Below are positions 1 through 5,976 of a stretch of 9,803 nt of DNA, piece by piece. A program made the position numbers and the translations under genes. Position 1 is the stretch's first letter, and the number at the start of each line of letters is the position of its first letter. Under the pieces are notes generated by a model that worked only from the letters and a program-made list of their open reading frames with translations, was not told the origin of the DNA and did no database searches. This DNA is from a bacterium (GTDB taxonomy: Bacteria; Vulcanimicrobiota; Vulcanimicrobiia; Vulcanimicrobiales; Vulcanimicrobiaceae), in the NCBI GenBank assembly GCA_021807065.1, contig JAKAPO010000065.1:1-9803 (forward strand), written 5' to 3'.

Positions 1-72
1 AACCCTCGATACGACTTTACATCGTATAACGGTTTAGCAAACCGCCGCCTTCAGCCGCTCGGCCATCTCTCC
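1..72 (-). tRNA. tRNA-Ser, anticodon GCU, 3' part cut by window edge
   Basis: Read on the minus strand, the 5' acceptor strand GGAGAGA starts at 72, followed by TG and a D-arm (GCC...GGC). An anticodon stem GCGGT/ACCGT (with one G-U pair) closes the loop TTGCTAA, giving anticodon GCT. A long variable arm follows: 6-bp stem ATACGA/TCGTAT with a 7-nt loop (positions 9-27), the hallmark of class II tRNAs and consistent with serine. The sequence then enters the T-arm (GAGGG, TT) and leaves the window, so the 3' half of the T-arm, the acceptor 3' strand and any CCA are not visible. The gene lies 61 bp downstream of the AIM24 gene in the same direction. No clear promoter of its own is visible in the gap. 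Confidence 0.93.
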
Positions 73-133
73 GCAGTGCTTGGATTCTCCCGGCGGCCGC
101 GTTCCTCCGCTCCCGCGGTGCGCCCGCCAATCC

Positions 134-898
134 CTAACTATCCATTATCCCGCGCAGCACCGATCCGGCGATGCCGCCGGCGACGCCACCCGCGACTTCG
201 GAGCGCACTTGCTCCTTCGGCAAGTATGGGCTGAGCGCGTGCGCGAGATTCGGCAAGGTGAGGGATTGCAGCCAGATCTTTCCCGGTCCCGTTAGGCGTG
301 CGACGAAGATACCGTCGGCACCGAATACGAGGTTCTTGATGCCGCGAATCGTCGTGATATCGAACTTCACGCTCTCTTCGAACATCCCGACGTGGCCGGG
401 ATGCACTTGCATCTCTTGTCCCGCCTGCAAATCGTACGTGACGATCTCGCCGCCGAGCTCGACCCACGCCTGGCACGTGCCGCCGAGCTTCTGCAAGATG
501 AAGCCGCTTCCGCCAAAGACGCCCGCACCAAGCGACTGCTGAAATCCGATCGAGAGTTCCACGCCCTGCGTCGCGCAAAGGAAGCCATGCCGGTGGATCA
601 TGTAGCCGTGCCCGGGTTGCACATCCACCGGAACGATGCCGCCGGGAATCCTGGCGGAGAATGCAACGGTGCCGCTTCCTCCTTGCGGGGTATACTCCGT
701 CATGAACAGGCCGCCGCCTGAGACGGCGCGCGCGAGCGCACCGAAGAGACCTTTCGCGCCCGCGGTCAGCGTCGTCGTGTTCATCTGAATGTTCGACGAC
801 ATCCACGAGAACTCGCCGGGTTCAGCGATGAGCATATCGCCGGATTCGAGAACAGCTTCGAGAACCGGCAGGGTTTGACCGATGATCTGAACTTTCAT
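134..898 (-). CDS. AIM24 / TIGR00266 family protein
   Basis: This 254-residue protein looks like the AIM24 (TIGR00266) family, compact beta-rich proteins of unclear biochemical role. Typical family features are GGGLFMTEYT (61-70), PGGIVPVDVQPGHGYMIHRH (85-104), the GSGFILQKLGG segment (130-140), the LGGEIVTYDLQAGQEMQVHPG stretch (148-168) and the ending GPGKIWLQS (204-212). The last 20 residues are Gly/Ala-rich (AGGVAGGIAGSVLRG) and could form a small hydrophobic helix. The ATG at 898 was chosen because GAGGT lies just upstream at good spacing and family similarity begins at MKVQIIG; the longer open frame upstream is the shadow of the dehydrogenase remnant. It lies 20 bp after that remnant. 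Family assignment is firm; function is unknown. Confidence 0.9.
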   Translation of the reverse strand: MKVQIIGQTLPVLEAVLESGDMLIAEPGEFSWMSSNIQMNTTTLTAGAKGLFGALARAVSGGGLFMTEYTPQGGSGTVAFSARIPGGIVPVDVQPGHGYMIHRHGFLCATQGVELSIGFQQSLGAGVFGGSGFILQKLGGTCQAWVELGGEIVTYDLQAGQEMQVHPGHVGMFEESVKFDITTIRGIKNLVFGADGIFVARLTGPGKIWLQSLTLPNLAHALSPYLPKEQVRSEVAGGVAGGIAGSVLRGIMDS

Positions 899-902
899 AC
901 TA

Positions 903-907
903 ACCTC
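903..907 (-). promoter_or_regulatory. Ribosome binding site of the AIM24 gene
   Basis: On the minus strand the sequence reads TTGAGGTTAGT followed by ATG. GAGGT sits 4 nt before the ATG at 898, which fixes the start of the AIM24 gene against a much longer in-frame extension. Confidence 0.7.
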
Positions 908-918
908 AATGTGGGTGA

Positions 919-1338
919 TCAGCTGTTGACGATGCGACCGAAGCCGCGCTCGATCATGTGCCCGAGCGCGGCCTTGGGCACGTTGAAGGCGCCGGAGAGA
1001 TTGACGGAAAGCATGCTCTGCCAGTCCTCCGGCGTCATCTTGCGCAGCGTCTTGTCGATTGTGATGCCGGCATTGTTCGTTACGTAGTCGACGCGGTCGA
1101 ACATCCGAGCGACCTCGTCGATGACGCGCTTGCAATCGTCGAAATCATCCACCCGGCCCTGGTGGTAGGAGACCGATCTTCCCTCCTGCGCCATGCGCTT
1201 GCGGAATGCTTCCGCTGCACCCTTGCCTTTGCTGCAGCCAGCGGCGACGTGCGCACCGGCTCTCGCAAGCGTCTCCGCGATCGCGCCACTGACTCCGCAC
1301 GTTCCGCCGGTAACGACTGCAACGCGTCCATCGAACAT
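919..1338 (-). pseudogene. Truncated PhaB-like short-chain dehydrogenase/reductase remnant
   Basis: The 139 residues match the N-terminal half of an NADP(H)-dependent SDR of the acetoacetyl-CoA reductase (PhaB/FabG) type. Visible are the cofactor loop VTGGTCGVSGAIA (9-21), the NNAGI motif (88-92), KMTPEDW (100-106), a VNLSGAFNV helix (112-120) and the strand GRIVNS (134-139). A TGA follows exactly where the family continues with ISS. About 105 residues are missing, including the catalytic Ser and the Tyr-x3-Lys dyad, and no remnant appears in any frame because the AIM24 gene starts 20 bp later. The glycine motif is also degraded (normally TGGxxGIG, here GVS). ATG at 1338 is used; a TTG at 1347 is the alternative. 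A catalytically active enzyme is very unlikely. Confidence 0.82.
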
Positions 1339-1381
1339 CGCTCCCAACGATGTCGACGCGGGAGCGAAAGTATCCTACAAG

Positions 1382-2029
1382 TTAGGCGCTGTGCGTGGCG
1401 CTTTGATCGACTTGCGGACCGGCAGACGCCGGCGGTGCAAACGCAGGCCCGGCACCCGTTCCGTTCGGAACGGGCGCAGGTTGCGGAGCCGAAGCTACCG
1501 TCGCCTGCGGCTGCGGTTCCGAGCGCTTCGGCGGCATCGGCATTGGCGGCGTATCGTCGCGCGACTTTCTACGCGCAAGCAATGCATCGAAGCCAAGAAC
1601 TCTTCCCGTGGGCAGAGCGAGATTTATCGCGGAAAGTGCGATCGCACTCGCAGCCATTCCGGCGAATGCTTCCTGAAGCGTATAACCGGCCGCGAGAAGA
1701 TAGTTGAGCCCGAGGAAGACACCAACCAATCCGCCCAGGCGCGTGAACAGCCCCAAGAATAGCAGAATGCCGGCAATGATCTCGCCGAACCGATCGAGCT
1801 GCGCCCAGAGCGCCAGATGCGGCTGCACGACGTTCGCGAGGAATGCATGATAGAAACCGCTGGTCTTCGAGACGTCAAGAGCGATGCGCGCCCCCATCGA
1901 TCCCTGCGGAGGCAGGAACGCATGCGGATTCAAGAACTTGGGCAACGCGCGTAAGATCCAAAACGCGCCGATGTACATTCGTAACGGTGCCAGCCACCAT
2001 GCGTAGGTTTTTGCAGACGGGATGCTCAC
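1382..2029 (-). CDS. DoxX-like integral membrane protein with Pro/Ala-rich tail
   Basis: This 215-residue protein has a DoxX/DoxD-like four-helix membrane region (about 10-150): LAPLRMYIGAFWILRALPKF near the N-terminus, then GEIIAGILLFLGLFTRLGG (82-100), a third helix around 101-114 and a fourth around 122-140. Family members occur in thiol, thiosulfate or oxidative-stress membrane modules, but many are uncharacterised and the substrate cannot be read here. Residues 155-215 form a tail rich in Pro, Ala, Gln and Gly with no recognised domain; the opening RRKSR suggests it is cytoplasmic. Start is GTG at 2029, decided by a perfect AGGAGGT 6 nt upstream that overlaps the TAG of the preceding glycosyltransferase gene, implying coupled expression. 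A perfect 20-bp inverted repeat lies within the tail. Confidence 0.78.
   Translation of the reverse strand: MSIPSAKTYAWWLAPLRMYIGAFWILRALPKFLNPHAFLPPQGSMGARIALDVSKTSGFYHAFLANVVQPHLALWAQLDRFGEIIAGILLFLGLFTRLGGLVGVFLGLNYLLAAGYTLQEAFAGMAASAIALSAINLALPTGRVLGFDALLARRKSRDDTPPMPMPPKRSEPQPQATVASAPQPAPVPNGTGAGPAFAPPASAGPQVDQSATHSA
1455..1474. repeat. Perfect 9-bp inverted repeat with 2-nt spacer
   Basis: CCCGTTCCG, TT, CGGAACGGG reads as a near-continuous palindrome inside the DoxX tail (residues around VPNGTG). In mRNA it would form a compact GC-rich hairpin. It has no U-tract and lies about 70 bp before the stop codon, so it does not look like a simple terminator. Confidence 0.6.
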
Positions 2030-2035
2030 GTGCCG

Positions 2036-2042
2036 ACCTCCT
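2036..2042 (-). promoter_or_regulatory. Consensus Shine-Dalgarno of the DoxX-like gene
   Basis: AGGAGGT on the minus strand, 6 nt before the GTG at 2029. It overlaps the TAG stop (2043-2041) of the glycosyltransferase gene and fixes the DoxX start downstream of a long spurious N-terminal extension. Confidence 0.8.
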
Positions 2043-3168
2043 ATGCCACGTCTTCTTCCTGTACCCGCGCGAGCCGAGCGATCAGCGCACCGACCTCGCG
2101 CGCTGCGTGCGGCCTTCCCAGCGCCGCAGCCGCGGCCCGCATGCGTGCCCGGCGGTCTGGATCGGAAAGCACCGCAGAGAGCGCGCCGGGAAGCTCCTCC
2201 AGCCTGCGCACTCGTACAGCGCACTCTCCTTCTACGAGAAAGCGCGAATTCCGCTCCTCTTGCCCCGGAAGCGGGCGGCAGAGAACCATCGGCAAGCCGG
2301 CAACCAGGGCCTCCGCGGCCGTCAGCCCGCCAGGTTTGGTTACGAGCACGTCACAGGCGTGCATGTAGTCGTAGACGTTCTCGACGAAACCGAGCACTTT
2401 CACCGGTAGCCCGAGCCTTTGGGCCACGCCGCGCGCCCGCCGTTCGGTGCGACCGTTTCGGCCGGCGATCGCGACGGCCGACACCTGTGTCTCTAAATGC
2501 TCCAGCGCACGCATCATGCGCTCCAGGGGGCCGATGCCAAGTCCTCCCCCCATCAGCAGCACGACGGGGCCATCCTCGGGGAGGCCGAGGCGCCGGCGCA
2601 GCTCGTCCTTCGACTCACCATTTCGGCTGAAGCGGGGATGCACGGGAATTCCGCTGGTCAAGATGCGCTCTGCCGGCACCCCGCGGGCAATCAGTGCCGC
2701 GCGCATCGCTTCGGTTGCCACCGCATAGCCGTCGACGTTACCGTGCACCCAGTAACCATGAACGGCGAAATCTGTCACGATCCCGACGACCGGCGGTGCG
2801 TCGGCGTAGGCGGCCTTGTACTCGGCCATCGCGCCGCACGGAAAAGCGTGCGTGCATACCACCACGTCGGGACGCTCCCGTTCGATGAGCACGTGCAAGT
2901 TGGCCGCCGTGAACTGATGAGCCCAGGTGCGGAACGGTCCCACCTCCGTTGCGCGCTCGGCGCGGTCGTATAGATACCGGTACATCTGGGGGATGGTCTT
3001 GACCATCTGCAAATATCCGTTCGAGACGACGCGCGAGACGACGAGTGCAGCGTAGCGATAGGAATCGACGACGAGCGTTTGCGATCCGGGAACGATGTCG
3101 TCGAGCGCGGCACAGACCGCGTTTGCGGCGGAAGAGTGGCCGACGCCGACGCTCGCTGAGAGAAACAA
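2041..3168 (-). CDS. GT28-type glycosyltransferase, MGDG synthase / diacylglycerol glucosyltransferase-like
   Basis: This 375-residue protein has the two-domain GT-B fold signature of the MGDG synthase/UgtP branch of family GT28 (related to MurG). The N-terminal MGDG_synth-type domain carries SASVGVGH (4-11), CTHAFPCGAMAEYK (105-118) and VTDFAVHGYWV (131-141). The C-terminal donor-binding domain carries GIPVHPRF (173-180), LLMGGGLGIGPLE (204-216), TKPGGLTAAEAL (277-288) and PGQEERN (301-307). The family transfers hexose from a UDP-sugar to a membrane lipid, usually diacylglycerol; the exact sugar and acceptor cannot be assigned. The start is uncertain: the TTG at 3168 used here is 17 nt from the nearest GGAG and leaves one residue before strand 1, whereas an ATT at 3177 sits 8 nt from it and would give IRTLFLSAS. 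The gene lies between DUF1292 and DoxX genes with gaps of about 10 bp. Confidence 0.85.
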   Translation of the reverse strand: MFLSASVGVGHSSAANAVCAALDDIVPGSQTLVVDSYRYAALVVSRVVSNGYLQMVKTIPQMYRYLYDRAERATEVGPFRTWAHQFTAANLHVLIERERPDVVVCTHAFPCGAMAEYKAAYADAPPVVGIVTDFAVHGYWVHGNVDGYAVATEAMRAALIARGVPAERILTSGIPVHPRFSRNGESKDELRRRLGLPEDGPVVLLMGGGLGIGPLERMMRALEHLETQVSAVAIAGRNGRTERRARGVAQRLGLPVKVLGFVENVYDYMHACDVLVTKPGGLTAAEALVAGLPMVLCRPLPGQEERNSRFLVEGECAVRVRRLEELPGALSAVLSDPDRRARMRAAAAALGRPHAAREVGALIARLARVQEEDVA

Positions 3169-3177
3169 CGTGCGAAT

Positions 3178-3447
3178 CTACGCTTCTCCTTCCTCGCCTG
3201 CTTTTTCGTTGAACAGCAGGTAGTCGTCAAGGACTTGCTGCGCCAACTCGTCGTCTTCGACTAGCGTTCCGTAGGGATCGGTAACGATGAAACTCTCCTC
3301 ACCGTCTTCCGACTCGCTGCGCAGCACCGCATAGGTATTCTGACCTTCCTCGTCCTCCAGCAGCGCCACGACCGAGAATTCGATCTCGTCGCCCTGGCGC
3401 GTTTTCATGTAGACCATGTCTTTGAGGTCGAGCGGCGTTTGTGCCAT
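3178..3447 (-). CDS. DUF1292 (YrzB-like) small acidic protein
   Basis: An 89-residue, strongly acidic protein matching DUF1292: a central beta-rich core EIEFSVVALLEDEEGQNTYA (21-40), then VLRSESEDGEESFIVTD (41-57) and a C-terminal helix EDDELAQQVLDDYLLF (64-79). The family is widespread in Firmicutes, where it usually sits beside ruvX and mltG, and has no established function. Here it follows mltG by 15 bp, so the neighbourhood supports the call. The start is the ATG at 3447; a GGGGA about 9 nt upstream may be its ribosome binding site. The glutamate-rich end (GEEGEA) is encoded by purine-rich DNA that supplies the possible ribosome binding site of the next gene. Confidence 0.88.
   Translation of the reverse strand: MAQTPLDLKDMVYMKTRQGDEIEFSVVALLEDEEGQNTYAVLRSESEDGEESFIVTDPYGTLVEDDELAQQVLDDYLLFNEKAGEEGEA
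3186..3189 (-). promoter_or_regulatory. Candidate ribosome binding site that bears on the glycosyltransferase start
   Basis: GGAG (within AAGGAGAAG) in the last codons of the DUF1292 gene. It lies 8 nt from an ATT that directly follows the DUF1292 TAG, but 17 nt from the first canonical-type codon, TTG at 3168. The spacing favours initiation at or near the ATT, although purine-rich glutamate codons could produce this motif by chance. Confidence 0.45.
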
Positions 3448-3462
3448 CGCTGTGTGTCCCCA

Positions 3463-4449
3463 TCATTTCAGGCATCGGGCGACGTTTGCTCGATGCTGCG
3501 CAAGCGTATCGGCGAAGACGTGCCTGCCTCCCCCGCAATATACGTAGTAGAGCGCTTTCGTGGCTGTAGGATGAAAAGCCGCCTCCAGGGAGGCCGCCCC
3601 GGGATTCGCTATGGGTGTCGGGGGTAGGCCGGCGTGAAGATACGTATTATACGGGGACTTGATTGCCAGGTCGCTTTCAGAAAGTTCGCTCTTGTACGCG
3701 GGCAGCGCATACTCGATCGTTGCGTCGATCTGCAACGGCATGCCAAGCCGCAGCCGGTGGTAGATCACGCCGGCAATCATCGGCCGGTCTGCCTCAACTT
3801 TTGCCTCCCGTTCCACCAGAGACGCAACGGTCACGATCTGTGGGATCGTCAAGTGCATCGCCCGAGCACGCCGCGCCGCATCTCTCGGTAACTGCTTCAT
3901 AAACGCACGCTCCATTTGCCGCTCGATCTCTCGCGGCGACGCGTCCAACGGTATCAGATAGGTATCCGGAAAGAGAAACCCTTCCAGGCTCTTCGTTCGC
4001 GTTCCGCCTACTACGATGGAATCGACTGCGAATGCGTGCGCCAGCTCGCGGGCGTTTCCGACGCCTGAAGCTTGTAATCGTTCGGCGATTTGTGCATCCG
4101 TAAACCCCTCCGGGATGGTGACCCAGCGCGCGACCTCAGCACCCTCCGTCACCAGCGCATGCAAGACTTCCGCAGCGCTCTCGTGCGGAGCAAACCGGTA
4201 CTCGCCCGCACGAACTTTCGTCTCTTCTCCACGAAGGCGCGCCAGAACGTGCAGCGGCAAGGCATGCGCGATAACGCGATCGCGGCGTAACGTTGCGAGG
4301 ATTTCGTCGAATGAGGCGCCGTTGCGAATGATGACGTCGGTCGTTGCGATGGGCTGCGACCGGTCCCAGAAAGCTCCGTATGCAAACGCAAGCGCAATCA
4401 GCAGCACCGCAACGAGGAGCGACGCCGCGAGATATCGTACGAGCTTCAC
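3463..4449 (-). CDS. mltG: Endolytic murein transglycosylase MltG (YceG-like)
   Basis: MltG cleaves nascent glycan strands in peptidoglycan and terminates their elongation. The 328-residue protein starts with a short cytoplasmic end and one membrane segment (about 5-25), followed by an extracytoplasmic LysM-like region (about 35-105: FDEILATLRRDRVIA, RAGEYRF) and the YceG catalytic domain. Characteristic motifs are LEGFLFPDTYLIP (155-167), ASLVEREA (209-216) with presumed catalytic Glu213, LQIDATIEYAL (239-249) and SPYNTYLHAGLPPTPIANPG (265-284). Length is typical. The GTG start at 4449 overlaps the ruvX stop as GTGA, with GGAAG 5 nt upstream, so it is probably translationally coupled. Cell-envelope location fits the nearby lipid genes. 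The call is secure. Confidence 0.95.
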   Translation of the reverse strand: MKLVRYLAASLLVAVLLIALAFAYGAFWDRSQPIATTDVIIRNGASFDEILATLRRDRVIAHALPLHVLARLRGEETKVRAGEYRFAPHESAAEVLHALVTEGAEVARWVTIPEGFTDAQIAERLQASGVGNARELAHAFAVDSIVVGGTRTKSLEGFLFPDTYLIPLDASPREIERQMERAFMKQLPRDAARRARAMHLTIPQIVTVASLVEREAKVEADRPMIAGVIYHRLRLGMPLQIDATIEYALPAYKSELSESDLAIKSPYNTYLHAGLPPTPIANPGAASLEAAFHPTATKALYYVYCGGGRHVFADTLAQHRANVARCLK

Positions 4450-4868
4450 TGTCTCTTCCGACGACGGGCCAAATACGTCTCCAAAATCAATGCCGCGGCC
4501 ATCATATCGACGGACCTGCGACGGCGCTCGCGCGAGACGTTCGCGGCGATCATCGCCTTGGTAGCCTGCGCGGTGGACATCCGTTCGTCGATGCGGTGGA
4601 TCGTTCCCTTGAAAACGTGCCCAAGCGCTCGAACGAACTCGTCCATCCGCTCCGCAGCGATGCCTCGCCTCCCCGAAAGCGCCAGCGGCTCTCCCACGAC
4701 GAGTTCCTCTACGCCGTACTTTACGACGTACTCGGCGATGCGCTCGAGGTCGGAGTGCATCGTCGTGCGCTCGATCGTCCCTGCAGGTAGTGCGTAGGTT
4801 TGCATCGGGTCCGCTACGGCAACGCCGATGCGCTTGGAGCCCACGTCGAGCGCCATAATTCCGCCCAT
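4446..4868 (-). CDS. ruvX: RuvX/YqgF family RNase H-fold nuclease
   Basis: The 140-residue protein is a complete RuvX/YqgF, an RNase H-like protein implicated in pre-16S rRNA 5' maturation and/or Holliday-junction resolution. It shows LDVGSKRIGVAVAD (7-20, first catalytic Asp8), LVVGEPLALSGRRG (56-69, Glu60), IDERMSTAQA (93-102, Asp94) and VDMMAAALILETYL (120-133, Asp121). These acidic positions match the metal-binding site of the fold. The start is the ATG at 4868, which overlaps the recO stop by one base (TGATG). A downstream ATG at 4856 would also retain the first motif but shortens strand 1. The end overlaps mltG by 4 nt. A much longer open frame upstream is the shadow of recO. Confidence 0.94.
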   Translation of the reverse strand: MGGIMALDVGSKRIGVAVADPMQTYALPAGTIERTTMHSDLERIAEYVVKYGVEELVVGEPLALSGRRGIAAERMDEFVRALGHVFKGTIHRIDERMSTAQATKAMIAANVSRERRRRSVDMMAAALILETYLARRRKRQ

Positions 4869-5575
4869 CACCGCTGCATCTCCGAGAGCATCACGGAGGT
4901 TCGCGGTCGCCGCCCCAAGTGATGGGCCACGAGCATCTCCACGGCTTCGGTGGCGCGCGCCGTCGGGCGCACCCGCAGCTGCATGCTTCTCAGATCGCTT
5001 GCGTCGAGTTCCAGCATCGCGCGTCCTCTTTGACGGCATGCGTCGTCGACGAAACCGGTCGCCTGAAGATCGAGCCAGATACGATCGCCGTTCAGGGGCC
5101 GGCCGCATTGCACGCAGGAATCGAGCGGCGGAGCCAAACCCAGCGCTTCGAGCAGGCGCAGCGAGAAACGCACCAGCAACCGCTTGGCATCGCTCGCTCG
5201 CGCGACTGCCGCAAGCATATCGACGAGCAACGCGTAGACTTCGGGCATCGCGAGATCGGGTTCGCAGAACGCGTCGACCATCTCGCATGCCGCCGACGCA
5301 ACGCCGAAGCGCTCCGGCGCGACCAGCGCGCGCCAGTGCTCGCGCACGATCTCGGCGCCCGCGATGACGTCCAGCGAGCGCCCACGGTGCACCGTCATCA
5401 CTACCTCGTTGCCGAACTCGAGGCGGCCGCCGATCCGGCTGCGCGCCCGGCGGATTCCCTTTGCTACCGCGTCGAGTTTCCCGCCCTCGAGTGTAAACAT
5501 CGTGAGGATACGGTCGGCTTCGCCAAGATTACGCGCGCGCAGCACGACACCGCGCGTCTTGTAGGTACGGTTCAG
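4868..5575 (-). CDS. recO: DNA repair protein RecO, probable CTG start
   Basis: RecO helps RecR load RecA onto SSB-coated single-stranded DNA. From the proposed start the 235-residue protein has the N-terminal OB-fold (RTYKTRGVVLRARNLGEADR, 3-22; LTMFTLEGGKLDAVAKGIRR, 24-43) and the helical C-terminal domain with a zinc-finger-like region: CVQC (154-157) and ACRQRG (179-184). The usual second CxxC keeps only Cys180; the fourth position is Arg183. The only canonical-type upstream codon is a GTG at 5710, which would add about 45 residues inside cdd. The next in-frame GTG downstream (residue 11) removes strand 1. A CTG at 5575 overlaps the cdd TGA as CTGA, matching the 4-nt overlaps elsewhere in the operon, so it is the best start. 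No good Shine-Dalgarno is present, which suggests reinitiation. Identity is secure, start less so. Confidence 0.88.
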   Translation of the reverse strand: MNRTYKTRGVVLRARNLGEADRILTMFTLEGGKLDAVAKGIRRARSRIGGRLEFGNEVVMTVHRGRSLDVIAGAEIVREHWRALVAPERFGVASAACEMVDAFCEPDLAMPEVYALLVDMLAAVARASDAKRLLVRFSLRLLEALGLAPPLDSCVQCGRPLNGDRIWLDLQATGFVDDACRQRGRAMLELDASDLRSMQLRVRPTARATEAVEMLVAHHLGRRPRTSVMLSEMQR

Positions 5576-5976
5576 CGGCGTAGCGATCGCGGTGTGAATG
5601 CGTGCGGGAGCAGCTGCGCCACGGTCGTGCTGACCAAACCATCGCTCGATGTGAACGTCACCGGCATATTCGGAGCAAACTCTGCCGCGAACTGTCTGCA
5701 GGCCCCGCACGGCGTGCAGTCCGTCCCATCTGGGCCGACGATAGCAAGCGCTCGAAACGAGCGGTGTCCCTGCGCGACGGCTCTCGACAATGCCACGCGC
5801 TCGGCGCAGATCGAGATGCCGAAGCTCGCGTTCTCGACGTTGCAGCCGCTGACGATCGTTCCATCTTGCGTCTCGACCGCTGCCCCAACGGCAAATCCCG
5901 AATAGGGCGAGTATGAGTTCGCGCGAGCCGTTCGCGCGGCGTCCAGCAGCGCCTTGGAAACCTCAGCGGATTGCAT
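5572..5976 (-). CDS. cdd: Cytidine deaminase
   Basis: A homotetramer-type cytidine/deoxycytidine deaminase that converts cytidine to uridine in pyrimidine salvage. The 134-residue length is normal for this class. It has SYSPYSGFAVGAA (21-33), the substrate-binding and catalytic segment CNVENASFGISICAER (45-60) with zinc ligand Cys57 and proton-shuttling Glu59, and TPCGACRQ (88-95) with zinc ligands Cys90 and Cys93. The end LLPHAFTP is also typical. The ATG at 5976 was chosen because the family begins close to ALLDAARTARANSYSPYS; upstream sequence in this frame is the shadow of corC. The gene overlaps the corC end by 14 nt and the recO start by 4 nt. Confidence 0.95.
   Translation of the reverse strand: MQSAEVSKALLDAARTARANSYSPYSGFAVGAAVETQDGTIVSGCNVENASFGISICAERVALSRAVAQGHRSFRALAIVGPDGTDCTPCGACRQFAAEFAPNMPVTFTSSDGLVSTTVAQLLPHAFTPRSLRR

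Noticed and set aside
1..44. Inverted repeats ATACGA/TCGTAT and CGGTTT/AAACCG, which at first looked like operators or a terminator
   Set aside because: They are the variable arm and the anticodon stem of the tRNA-Ser on the minus strand.
97..118. Possible terminator hairpin CCGCG...CGCGG between AIM24 and the tRNA
   Set aside because: The stem is only 5 bp with a 12-nt loop and no U-tract on the minus strand. In this GC-rich stretch it is likely to be chance.
958..1707. Plus-strand open frame of 249 codons
   Set aside because: It runs antisense across the reductase remnant and the DoxX tail, has no recognisable domain and is very Arg/Ala-rich.
4868..5710. RecO with a 45-residue N-terminal extension starting at GTG 5710
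   Set aside because: The extension lies within the end of cdd in another frame, is Arg/His-rich, shows no RecO similarity, and would make a 138-nt gene overlap unlike the other junctions.
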